Assembly: GCA_963682025.1 (NCBI GenBank)
Contig: OY821521.1
Location: 167,842,209 to 167,906,208, forward strand
DNA length: 64,000 bases
Origin: Cordilura impudica
Lineage: Eukaryota > Arthropoda > Insecta > Diptera > Scathophagidae
Direction of reading: 5' to 3'
Position numbers and translations under genes: made by a program. Position 1 is the first letter of the stretch, and each line of letters opens with the position of its first letter. Shown one piece after another: positions 11,151 through 22,477 of this stretch. The notes beneath the pieces are model-generated. The model was not told the origin of the DNA. It made no database searches and saw nothing but the letters and a program-made list of their open reading frames with translations.

Positions 11151-11250
11151 ATATACAGATTTAAAAAAAAAAACTAAAAGACAAAAATTAAAAGAAAAAA
11201 GAAAATTTCCTAGAACTTACTGTGGAATTTCGAGTACTAGGTTATGCTAG
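11151..11250 (+). mobile_element. Right part of the split Helitron copy
   Basis: GAAAATTTCCTAGAACTTAC, GAATTTCGAG and a terminal CTAG (11247-11250) form the 3' end of the Helitron begun at 8400. Confidence 0.6.
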
Positions 11251-11835
11251 TCTTTATAAATGTGTGGATTCTTCTTTACAGTCACGAAATGGGGCACCAA
11301 ACATTAATTTTGAAATAGGTTTTTCTCTTCGATGAGTTAATTTTTAACAGTATAATTTATATAAATCTTATCTAAACGAGTTTTAATTAATTTTAAACAA
11401 CTCTAACATCTGAGCTCTCTCAAATTTGTTGGCTGGGTTCTGTCTTTCCGTTTTTTGACAACACAAATTTATTTAAAAATACACAACTGAAGTGTCTCAT
11501 TTTTGGAGTTCATACAGCAATTGATGTTTTTTTATTTTTTTCTTTTATTTTGAAGATTGTTATTTTCGCGTTATGCTAAATGTATTTTTTTTTAGTTTAT
11601 ATTTACATATAATAGAAATATGTAAAAAAAACCACCTCTAAACACCGACAACAGCAGCCAAATTAATTACATATAAACATTTTTTGGCCAATTACCAATT
11701 CGGTCAATGTACGTAAAATACAATGCAATCCGGGCGGGTGTACTAAGAGGCGTCTGAATAACAAAACACAAATAAACACCTATGCCATAATATACATGGA
11801 TGTATAACTAAAATGAATAAAAGCCTAAATTTAAG
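11251..11835. other. AT-rich DNA, no recognised feature
   Basis: This stretch includes somewhat more complex sequence (11630-11790, with GGGCGGGTGTACTAAGAGGC) that matches no repeat family seen elsewhere in the window. Nothing coding detected. Confidence 0.5.
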
Positions 11836-12965
11836 AAAAAATGCATTTTTACGGGAGGGCACTTTTGAAGAAAAAGTACTTTTTTAGGGCAAGTAATTTT
11901 TTTCTTTAATACTTTTCTATGACAAGGTACTTGTTTAAGTTCAACTACTCTTAAAGAAATTTACTTTTTTAAGAAAATGTTTTTGAAGAAAATGTACTTT
12001 TAAGAAAAAGTAATATTTTACGAAGAAGCGCGTTGTTAGGAAAAGTACTCCTTTTTGGAAATGGTACCTTTCAATAAAAGGTACCTTTTTAAAAAATGCG
12101 CTCTTTAGAAAAGCCAATTTTTGCGAAAAGTTAATTTCTTAGATAAGGCGATTTAAAAAAATTTTATTTTAATAAGTTTTATGCCGGTTTTCTCAATGTA
12201 TCGTCAAACTGCCTGTTACTTAACCAGGACATAAATTTTTTGGACCGATAAACTGCCGGTTAACAATTTTTGTTTTCTCAATGTACCAACAAAAACGAAA
12301 TTTGAGAGAATAATTTATCTGTACGATAAATAAATAAATGGCAGATTAGTGCCGGTTAGCTTTGCGACAAAATAGAAGCAAACCAGACATTGAGAAAACC
12401 AAATTTCTTTAATCGGCAGTTTCTCGTTGGGATAAAAGATAATCGCATATTGAGAAAACGGGCATTAGTTTTTATGAGAAAAGGTACTTTTTTAGGGAAC
12501 TTTAGTTTTTTATAAAATTGGACTTTTCTAAGAAAATGTAAATTTTTAGGAAAGGGTTCTCTTAAAAAACAAATATTTTTAAAAGAAAAGGAACTTTTTT
12601 AAGAAAATTTTCTTTTTTATGAATTTGAACTTTTCCTAAAAAAAATTCACATTTTTAAGAAAAGGTATTTTTTCGAAAAAAGGTATCTTTTTGAAAAATG
12701 GTACTTATTAGAATTTATTAGAAAATTATTATTCTAAGACAAAGATTTTTTTAGGTACTTTTCTTAGGAACTTAGTACTTTTCTAAGGAAAACGTACAAA
12801 AAAGAAATACTTTTCTACGGAAAGCTAAATTTTTTAAGAAAAGGTGTTCATTCAATGAAAATTAGTTTTTTTTTAAGAAAATCTACTTTTTTAGAAAAGC
12901 TAATTTCTTAGAAAAGGTACTTTTTAAGCTAATTAAAAAAAAAATATCTTTTTTAACAAAAGGCA
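11836..12965 (-). repeat. 18-bp minisatellite, block A (reverse orientation)
   Basis: Degenerate repeats of AAGAAAAGGTACTTTTTT, the reverse complement of the unit in block B. The block is interrupted at 12182-12464 by a MITE. Units vary from about 15 to 22 bp with many substitutions, so it is old or fast-diverging. Confidence 0.85.
12182..12464. mobile_element. MITE with TGCCGGTTTTCTC ends and TTA target duplication
   Basis: The 283-bp element starts TGCCGGTTTTCTCAATGTAT and ends with the inverse of TGCCCGTTTTCTCAATATGC. It is bracketed by TTA on both sides (12179-12181 and 12465-12467). A 3-bp TTA/TAA duplication is typical of PIF/Harbinger elements, so that superfamily is inferred. Several internal copies of TTCTCAATGT occur in both orientations. 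It sits inside minisatellite block A. Confidence 0.65.
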
Positions 12966-13480
12966 ACAAATTAAGACATGCATGTCAATAATGTACTTTC
13001 AGAGCTGTTTATATTTATAGAAAGAACTGTAAAATTAAAAATCTTTGTAAAATTTTACAGATTCTTTTAATGCTTACAATGAAAATTAAAATATTATATA
13101 AAATTTTAAAGATCCCCTGTATTCATTCGAGGCCAATGTCGGCAGTCCAGAACATTATAAATATCAAAACATAAATATATATTTTAAGTCTCTTTGAAAA
13201 CTAAGGTAGTTACAATTGTCATCGAACAGCTAAAACCATTTGAAATTTTAATTTTTTCAGACAAAAATTATAACCCTGTAAATCGCGACACAAATGTTTA
13301 ATTGTTTTTAAATTTAAAACAAAAAAAAAAAAAAAAAACTAATCGAACATGGGGAAAAGTCATTTGTTTTTGTTACTTAATATAAACAAAATCACAATAA
13401 AAGCGTTTATATTGGCAAACAAATCAAAGAAATATATTTATAGTTAAACCTGAACTAGCTGCATGAAGACACATGTATAG
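12966..13480. other. AT-rich DNA, no recognised feature
   Basis: Lies between minisatellite block A and the foldback element. No repeat family or coding frame recognised. Confidence 0.5.
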
Positions 13481-13482
13481 TA

Positions 13483-14380
13483 GGGTGGCCCTTCATTATA
13501 TGAAGGGGAAAAAAGTATTCGAATTTAAAGTCTCACCCCATAGAAATAGGCGAATGGAAAAAAAAGCTGAGAAATACAAAGTTTTAAATATGCCAAAATT
13601 CATAGTTTGGCCACGGCGAGGAATGGGTTAACGTTGTTCGATTTATTCAAAATTTTTAGCACGAAAGTACTGCACATTTGGTTATTATATTTTAGGCATC
13701 GCATCCAAAAATTCGACAGCACTTACAAAATATTTGATTTTTTAATAAATTGTCTTTCATTAACTTGGCGTCATATGCGACCCCAAGTCCAATAGGGTTA
13801 ATGGGGTCATATTATTTTTTCAGAAACCCTAGGCTATTAAGATAAAATTTAACATTTAAAAGTAGAATTTTGATAATTTTTGGATACAAAGTATTTAGAA
13901 AGAGTAAATTTACTGAAAAACTAATTTTTCTCGAAATCCGCAAAAAAATTATTTGTAAAAAAAACTCTGGCAGCGGACTTTACTTAAAACTTCACACAAT
14001 TCATCTCTGACATATATTTAACATAACTCTAAAGTGCCAGATCCATTTTTAAAAATTTTGTTAAAGAAAATTTTTTAAAACTTAAAAAAGGAGTTTTCAA
14101 AATTGTGTCAAAAAAATTTTCCATTTTTGGTATCATTTCGCAATAGGCTAACAACGTGGTAATAAAACAATACTTCATATCTAAATTCTTATAGGTATAG
14201 AGACCAAGAAAAAAATTATGGCTTTAATCAATTTTTTAAAGTTGAAAAAATGTTCACCACTTTTCATGACCTATAGTTTTTTTTTACCCAAAACTTTGTA
14301 TTTCTCAGTTTCTCTGCCATTCGCACATTTCTATGGGGTGAGACCGGGAGTTTTAACACTTTTTTTATTAAGGGCCACCC
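13483..14380. mobile_element. Foldback transposon copy 1, internally deleted
   Basis: GGGTGGCCCTTCATTATATG at the left pairs with the inverse of GGGTGGCCCTTAATAAAAAA at the right, over about 110 bp including TCTCACCCCATAGAAAT. TA flanks both ends (13481-13482 and 14381-14382). The rest (13600-14300) matches the right arm of the much larger copy at 52672-54760, including the palindrome-rich CATATGCGACCCCAAGTCCA. Most of the left arm is missing, so this is a deletion derivative. The open frames at 13607-13795 and 14218-14409 are not conserved and not genes. Confidence 0.8.
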
Positions 14381-14499
14381 TAGTGTTAAGTACATACTTA
14401 TACATGTAAAGAACGTATCCTACATTAGGGATATAACTTTTGTATCATTTTTTAAAATATCAAATTAACTCAAGGCATACAAAGGTAATACAAAGGTAA

Positions 14500-17400
14500 T
14501 GTGCCCGCGAACTTAAAAAACTAACTTTTCTTCAAAAAAAATACCTTTTTAAATTTAAAAAAAATACCTTGTTTAAAAAAAAATCTTTTCCTCATTAAGT
14601 ACATTTCATAAAAAATTTACCTTTCCTTAATTAAGTAAATTTTTTAAAAAAAAGTACCTTATTTTAGAAACAACGCTTTCGTATAAAAAGTGAATTTTCT
14701 TCAGTAATTTTCTTTAAATAAATATATTTTCTTAAAAATCTACGTTTTCCTAAGAAAAGTATTTTTCTTAAAAAAGCATTTTTCCTAAAAAAAAGTTATT
14801 CTCCCAAAAAAGTACCTCTCCTTAAAATAATATATTTTCTAAAGTACCTTTCTGCCAAGAAAATACCTTTCTCATTAAAGCTGAAATTCATAAAAAAGAA
14901 CATTTTCCTTAAAAAGTTCATTTTCTTAAAAAAGTACTTTTTCTTAAAAAAAAGCGTTTTTTTAAGGAATATCTTTTCTTAAAAACGTACCTTTTCTTAG
15001 AGAAGTACAATTTCATAAAAAAGTAAATTTTCTTTAGGAAGTATCTTTTCTTAAAAAAACTACATCTTATTAAAATAAAACTTTTTTTCAAAAGTTACTT
15101 ATCTAAGAAAGTAACTCTTCGAAAAAATGGCTTTTCTAAAAAGTGTATTTCTTATAGAAAAGTACCGTTTAAAAAAAAGTACTTTTCCTAAAAACGCACT
15201 TCGTTCAATAGTACTTTCTCTTAACAAGCTCCCTTTCTTAAAAAGAGCCCCTAAAATTATATTTTCTTAAAAAAAAGTAAATTTTCTTAAAAAATACTTT
15301 TCCTTAAAACGTAGCTTTTCCTGAAAGTAAAATTGTCTTTAAAAAGTACATCTTCTTAAAAACGTAAATTTTCTTAAAAAGTTATTTTCTTAAAAAAGTA
15401 CGTTTTGGTAGAAAATTATCTTTTCTTAAAAAGTACTTTTTCATAAAAAACATTTTCTTTATAAAGCACATTTCCTCAAAAAAAATTGCTTTTCTTAGAA
15501 GGGAACTTTTTCTTATATTGGGACCGTTTCTTAAAAAAAAGATTTTCTTCAAAAATGACTGTTTCTTTGGAAAGATTAAAAAAATTAACTTTTTAAAAAA
15601 CAACATTTTCTAAAAGAAAAATGTATTCTTGAAAAGCGAATTTTCTAAAAAGTACCTTTTCTGGAAATATTACCTGTTCTTAATAAAGTACTTTTTCTTA
15701 AAAAATACGGTTTTTTTAAAAGTATTTTTCCTACAAAAGTTCATTTTCTTAAGAAAGAACCTTTGCTGAAAAAAACGTTTTTAAAAAAGCACCATTTTAA
15801 AAAGTACTTTTGAAACGGTACATTTTCTTCAAAAAAAAACTTTTTCTTAAAAAGTAAAATTTCGTTAAAATATACTTCTTCTTAAAAAGTACTTTTCTGG
15901 AAAAGCTACATTTTCTTTAAAAAAGAAACTTTTATTTAAAAAAAATCCTTTCTTAAAAAAGTGCCGTTTCTTAAAAGAGTACATTTTCTAAAAAAGTACC
16001 TTTTGCCAAAAAGTATCTTTTTTAAGTACCTTATCTCAGAAAGTAACTCTTCGAAAAAATGGCTTTTCTAAAAAGTGTATTTCTTATTGAATAGTACCAT
16101 TAAAAAAAAGTACTTTACCTAAAAACGCACTTCCTAAAATAGTACTTTCTCTTAACAAGCTCCCTTTCTGAAAGCGAACCTCTAAAAGTACCTTTCCTCA
16201 AATAAAATAAATTTTCTTAAAAAATACCTTTTCTTAAAACGTAGCTTTTCCTGAAAGTAAAATTGTCTCCAAAAAGTACTGCTTCTTAAAGAAATGAATT
16301 TTCTTAAAAAATAATTTTCTTAAAAAAAGTACTTTATCTTAGAAAATTATCTTTACTTAAAAAGTACTTTTTCATAAAAAAAAAACATTTTCTTTATAAA
16401 GCACATTTCCTTAAAAAAATGCCTTTTCTTAAAAGAGAACCTTTACTTAAAATAGGACTGTTTCTTAAAAAAGAATCTTTTCTTAAAAAAGAACTGTTTC
16501 CTAGAAAAGATAATTTTCTTTAAAAAATTACCTTGCTTTAAAAAGGAAATTTTCTTAAAAAAGAATCTTTTCTTTAAAAACCCTTTTCTTAAAGCAAAAC
16601 GTATTCTCGAAAAGATAATTTTCTTAAAAAAAAAACCTTTTCTTCAAATACTAACTTTTCTTAATAAAGTACATTTTCTTAAAAAATACGCTTTTTTAAA
16701 AAGTACTCTCTCCACAAAAGTTCATTCTCTGAAAAACGAACCTGTACTTAAAAAACGTTTTTAAAAAACCACCATTCTAAAAAGTACTTTTTGAAAAGGT
16801 ACATTCAAAAAATGCTTTTTATTAAAAAGTAAATTTTTTTTAAAGAAATGCTTTTTCTTAAAAAAGTAAAATATCGTTAAAAACAAGTATTTTATTTAAA
16901 AAAAAAAACTTTTCTTCAAAGACAAACTTTTCTTATTTGTTCTTAAGAGAGTAAATTTTCTTTATAAAGAACTTTTCTAAAAAATTTACATTTTTTAAAA
17001 AATACCTTTTCTTCCCAAAAGCATTTTCTTGAAAGAGTGCATTTTCTTAAAGAAAGTACATTTTCTTAAAAAAGCCACTTTTCTTTAAAAAAAAAAAGAT
17101 ATTTTCTCAAAAAGTACCTATTTTCTTAAAATAGATCATTTACTTAAAAAAATAAATTTTCTTAGCAAGGAACATTCTTTGAAAAAGGTGCCTTTCCTGA
17201 AAAAAGTACCTATTATTAAAAAAGTACCTTTCTTAAAAAATATTTTTTTCTTTAAATGTATCTTTTCTCACATTAATATTGCTTGAAATAGTACCTTTCC
17301 TTCGAAAGTATATTTTCTTAAAAAAGTACCTTTTCAGTAGAAGTACCTATGCTAAAAAAATACATTTTCTTGAAAAAACTAACCACTTAAAAAGCTATCT

Positions 17401-17960
17401 TTTTTAAAAAGTAGCTTTTCTTAAAAAAGTACCTTTTCTTAAAAAAGTACCTTTACTTAAAAAAGTACCTTTTCTTAAAAAAAGTACCTTTTCTTAAAAA
17501 AAGTACCTTTTCTTAAAAAAATTACCTTTTCTTAAAAAAAGTACCTTTTCTTAAAAAAGTACCTGCTCTTAAAAAAGTACCTTTTCTTATATAAGTACCT
17601 TTCCTTAAAAAACTATCTTTCTTAAAAAAGTACCTTTTCTTAAAAAGCTAAAAATGTACCTATTCTGAAAAGTAACTTTTCTTAACAAATTGCCTTTTCT
17701 TAAAAAAGTATATTTTCTTAAAAAAAGTACATTTTCTTAAAAAGTCCCTTTTCTTAAAAAAAGTTTATTTTCTTTAAAAGAGATATCTTCTGAAAGAGAT
17801 ACCTTTTATTAAAAAGTTACCTGTTTTAAAAAATGTACGTTTCTCACAAAGGTGAGATTTGTTAAAAAAGAAAATTTTCTTAAAAAGTACATTTTCTTAA
17901 ATCAGTACTTGTTTTAAGTACATTTATTTAAAAAAGTACATTTTATAAAAAAAGTTCATT
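14500..17960 (+). repeat. 18-bp minisatellite, block B (3.5 kb)
   Basis: A 3.5-kb degenerate tandem array with consensus AAAAAAGTACCTTTTCTT. The most regular part is 17405-17580, where nearly perfect 18-19-bp units occur in a row. Larger similar segments recur (for example about 15110-15350 and 16030-16270, which share GTAGCTTTTCCTGAAAGTAA), which points to higher-order duplication. Because the period is a multiple of three, long chance frames rich in Lys, Phe, Leu and Val appear on both strands. Confidence 0.9.
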
Positions 17961-18366
17961 TCCTTAAGAAAAAATTTTTTTAATTTTTTGAAATTATATT
18001 TTCATCATTTTTCAACGGTTGAATTTATACAATATTGGCCATCAAGTAGTGCGAGAGGCGAATTTATGGTTATACCCCCATTATAGACATGCGAATATAC
18101 GAGTATGTATAAACAAAAGTAAATAAATAAACCTTCAAGAATATTTTAAATTAAATGATATTATTTTTTTAATGATTTTCCAATATTCTATTTATATCAA
18201 TTATTTTAACCTTGTCTTACTAACCAAATCTTTTTTATTTTCTTTCGTTTTTTTTTTTTTTTTTTTTTTGTTATTTTCGTTACTAAACCTATAGCTAGAA
18301 TTTTAGCCGGCCGGTCGTTATAATTATTTATAGACCTGGCAGGCTAATTGTATTGTTGTGTTTCCA
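17961..18366. other. AT-rich DNA, no recognised feature
   Basis: A T-run lies near 18248-18269. A more GC-rich patch, TTTTAGCCGGCCGGTCGTTA, occurs near 18300. No gene or repeat family recognised. Confidence 0.5.
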
Positions 18367-18369
18367 TAA

Positions 18370-18370
<1 letters not shown>

Positions 18371-18410
<40 letters not shown>
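18371..18410. repeat. (GT)n microsatellite
   Basis: About 18 uninterrupted GT units preceded by GTGC. Confidence 0.95.
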
Positions 18411-18412
<2 letters not shown>

Positions 18413-20175
18413 TTAATTTGATGATAAAAATTAAAATATTTTGTGTTTTGCGTCATTTAAAGTTACAATATTATTTTAAAAATTTCTAGAAGAAAATTTT
18501 TTAAGAAAAATAATATTTTTATATGAATTTTAAAAGAGAAAATTATGTATTTTTTTGGAAAATGGCCAAAAGATATAGTTTTTGTGAAGAAAAAAATTAA
18601 GATTTTTTTTTTAATTGCCACATACATATAATAAAAGACACTTAGAATAGGTTACTGTTAAAAATGTTCTAAATTATTTTGTGTATACATTTTAAAAATA
18701 AATATTTTGTTCGATCAAATGGATTAAATGGAAATTTTTAATCAGCCTGTATCATAAAAAATATATTTTATTTGACTTTTTAACCAAATTGTGCCCGAAA
18801 ATTTTCAAATAATGTATAAAGTAATAATTCTGCAACCACACACATTTATCTATTGGAAAATATTTGTCAAGACCATTTAATGGGTTACTGCAGTTCAAAC
18901 AAATGGCTAGGCGTTTCTACACACACAATCGATTATATAATTTAGTTGCTATAGTTTTTATCCAAAATAATATTAAAATCCATTACAGTTTTGTTGCAAT
19001 ATTTAAATTTTTAATTAGTTGTTTTAAACAAAAACATAAATGAAGTATAATTTAAAACTGATTTCCTACCAACTGTTTGTAGCCTGGTGACAACAAATGT
19101 TGCGGTTTAAGGCCTGTGGTAAATGGAATTAAATATTACAAGTTAACAACTTTAATGGTTTAAAAATTAAAATTTTTGTTAGATAAAAAATGCAAATAAA
19201 ATGATTAGAGAAATGCATCAGCGTCCATGATACGTCACGTATTTGTATAGATATTCCGATATAAGCTTTCCTGAAAATTTGAAACACAAAATGTGATTTT
19301 ATATTACTCCAATTGTAATTAAATTTCTTTTATCTGCAGTTTATATGATGCAATTTTTAGCCAAAAATCATTTGAATTTTTTTTTTTTAATTATCGTATA
19401 ACTTCTAAGGTCCAAAAACATTCTAATAGTGATCCAACTTTGGGTATAATAACGACGGCTGCGTTAAATAATGAATTTCATTACTGTTGTATAAGTACTA
19501 AAGGAACTTATTGGATTTCTAGTCTAGTATTACTCTACTCTAGTATTCTAGTTATTAATTCTTTCTGTAGAAGACATGATCATTGTTTGTTATAAAAGGA
19601 AATTATAATAGAAACTGGTCGAAAACAAAGATATTTAACTTTAAATTTAACTGGTATTCGGAATTAATGTTTCGGTATCGTCAACAGTTTAAAGTGGTAG
19701 CCTTACTCAAAGTTGCATGTAATACTGAGTCTAAGACCCAGGTGGAGTTTATCAAAAAATTCGGCACAGCTGAATTTCACACTCTTACTTAGTTCAACTA
19801 AATATGTTAACAAAATCATTAGTAATTAATAATAATAAGATTATATAATTTAAAAAACACTGTCTCGAAATTTGTATCAAAATATTTTAATTATTAATCC
19901 AAATGATTTATTATGGTTCGTTTTATAAAATTTTGAAAATTTTCACACAAAATTAAGCTTAAGCAAAATTAATTTTTCTTGGTTTGAAAAATTTTTTATA
20001 TTAATAAAAATATTCGGTAGTTGGCATTCGAATAAATTTTTTAGTACAAAAAAAAATATTGTAAATTCTAATATCCACAAAATTTTCGTTTTATAAAATT
20101 TGTTTTTAAGACTAATTTTTGAATTTTTTCATATAAATTTGAAACGATTTTCTAAGCCATCATCTTTAAAATTAA
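18411..20175. other. AT-rich DNA with one small DINE-type scrap
   Basis: No coding exon recognised. At 19737-19797 the minus strand carries TAAGTAAGAGTGTGAAATTC, then a short palindrome, then CTCCACCTGGG. This matches a fragment at 38461-38515 and resembles the 5' end layout of DINE-1-like repeats. From about 19840 the words ATACAAATTT and TTTATAAAATTT begin to recur. Confidence 0.5.
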
Positions 20176-20177
20176 TA

Positions 20178-20291
20178 CCCTGTTTCTATAACACAATTCG
20201 TCACAGACGAACGAAAATTTGTGTGTATTTTGTTTTTGTTTTTCATACAAATTTTCGTTCATCTGTGACGAATTGTTTTATGGAAACAGGG
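20178..20291. mobile_element. 114-bp hairpin MITE with TA flanks
   Basis: A left arm starting CCCTGTTTCTATAACACAAT and a right arm that is its inverse complement pair over about 45 bp, with a short loop near 20225-20247. TA precedes and follows the element (20176-20177 and 20292-20293). That fits a Tc1/mariner-type target, although the TA could instead be part of the repeat. Confidence 0.6.
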
Positions 20292-20293
20292 TA

Positions 20294-21568
20294 TAAAATT
20301 TTAGATTTATCCATAAAAATTTCAAAAGTTTTATGTTAATTAAAATAGAATTTCCTCATGAAAATTTGCACAGTTTTATTTCGTTCTGTAAAATTAAAAA
20401 AAAAAAATAATAGAAACTGAATTTTTTTAGATTAATTTAAATATTTTGAATTTATTATATAAATTTAGTACTTTTTATTTCGCCTTCGATGTATGAAATT
20501 TAAGAAAAATTTATCCATACCAAATTTCAATTTCCGAAAAACATTTTTTTTTAATTTGTATGAAAAATGTTTAAGGTAAATTTAAGGCGGGGGGGGAGGG
20601 GGGTAAGGTTTTAAAACCTTTTTTTGCATTTCTCTTTCTGAATGTACAACATGTCGAGAGTGTTGTGTCAAAATTTAAATCGGAGCAAAACTTAAGAAGA
20701 TACAGCGTTTCCAGCGACCGGCCTCATACGGTATATCGTATATAAATCAGTTTTTAAAAAAACTTTAAATCGATTTGCTCGCAAATAAATGTTCGAAGTC
20801 CGTGAACACCGCAACTCGAAATCTACTTGACCCATTCTTTTGAAATTACAAACCATATCTACACATAAATGGTCAGGTATCCACGAAGAGTTTTTTTATT
20901 TTCCATTTTGTTTCCCATTTTTTAGCAACAAATTTCCGAAATTTTATAGCAAAAATCGTATTTTTCACTTCAAAATGCAGCCAAAAATAAGAAATTAAAA
21001 ATAAAAAAAAAACTCTTCGCGATTACCTCGGGAAACATGTCACCTTTTAAACGCATTTCAATTTTTTTATTTCACATGATCCGGTAACTAGTTATGATGT
21101 TCACCGCAAAACAACAACGTTTCCGGAGATTCGCTGTCACGGACTTATTTATTAAAATTATTAATTGAAAATTTTTTCAAAGATTCTTCAAATGTTATGC
21201 TATAACGTGTATAAGAAATAATAATCTAACATTATTCGTATCTTCAAAAAAGAATTATGAAAATATAAATTTTTTTAACTTTAGAATAGAATTTTGGCAC
21301 ACAAATTTTAAATGTTTTATTTTACTTTATTTTAAAAAATATATTTATATTACAAATATTTCAGGCTAATTTAAACTTTTAGATTTTTTTTTTTTTGGTA
21401 ATTTAAAGTTTTGGCATTCAATCATACAAATTTCATTTTTGAATTTTACAAAATAAAACGAAATGGCACGATATAAATTGCACGAAATGCATGATAAAAT
21501 CCAAAATATTTAAAAACAAAATTTTAAAAATTTTCTCAGATTTTATAAAAGATTTGATTAAATGAGTA
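20294..21568. other. AT-rich DNA with a G-run and an internal inverted repeat
   Basis: A run of eight G, one A and six G lies at 20589-20603. At about 20884-21025, ACGAAGAGTTTTTTTATTTT and AAAAAAAAACTCTTCGCG face each other as an imperfect inverted repeat about 120 bp apart. The segment 20640-21140 is more GC-rich than its surroundings and may be an unrecognised transposon fragment. No open frame supports a gene. Confidence 0.4.
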
Positions 21569-21905
21569 TCTATAATATTAATAGGCTAGTCGATTTCGTG
21601 TGACCGATGTTCTGTTCTACCGTTTTTCCCGATTTTGACCAAACGTATATTATTTGAAAGGTATTTATTTTTCGCTATCTTCCAGATTTACAGATTTTTA
21701 CATTTTTCCCTTCATTTTGAGTAAATTGCATTTAAAGTTGCTACTAACACATACATAAAATAATACGTATGCTATGTGTGTTTTACTCAATTTGTTCATT
21801 AACAATAATAATAAACCACAAAAGTCTTGGTTTATGAATTGGCTAAGTTGATAAATAAAGCTGCCTAGAAATTGCACTCGAATTTCGAGCGCTGGAATCT
21901 ACTAT
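21569..21905 (+). mobile_element. Non-autonomous Helitron copy H5
   Basis: A clear 5' end, TCTATAATATTAATAGGCTA, and the 3' hairpin CTCGAATTTCGAG followed by GCTGGAATCTACTAT. The canonical terminal CTAG has mutated. About 337 bp long. Confidence 0.8.
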
Positions 21906-22440
21906 AATTGTAGAATGTTTCAAATTTGTGTGATAAAATCTAAAAAAAATTTAATTAACATGAAACCATTTTTCATAGAATTTTTTTTTTTTTTGTAATG
22001 AAAAAGTTTTATTTCATTTTATTAATATTTTAGGAAGATTTAAATAAAAAATTTGAAAGCTCTATTTCACTTTGAAAGAAATTTTTTTTTGCGAAATGTT
22101 GGAAGCTCTTATTGAAATTCTAAGTTTCTACAAACACAAATTTGAACAATATTATTTCGCTTCGCTTTATAAAATTTTAATAAAATTTGTCATATAAATT
22201 CTTTTATAGAAAGAATTAGTTACTATTTGAAAAATGGCATTGCTTATCTTTTTCTAAAGTAGAAAGCCCCTAAGTACTTTATAGAACACCAATTAAAAGC
22301 ATTATTTAAAGCAGCCGGCGTCATAACACCCAAAGTTTGACCCCTATAAGAATGCTTTCAGACCTTAGAAGTCATACGATAATTAAAAAAAAAATTACAG
22401 ATCGGTATTAATTAATATTAAAAACAGGGAATTTTAAAAT
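21906..22440. other. AT-rich DNA, no recognised feature
   Basis: Shares scattered TTTGTATGA/ATACAAATTT words with 24.6-29 kb. The patch at 22300-22380 (GCAGCCGGCGTCATAACACC) is more complex but unrecognised. Confidence 0.4.
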
Positions 22441-22477
22441 ATTTTTTGCTGAATTAGCGAGTACTATTTAGTTTTTA

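Noticed and set aside
17405..17580. Regular repeat-spacer pattern as a CRISPR array
   Set aside because: The units are contiguous 18-19-bp tandem repeats without unique spacers, in a eukaryotic genome.
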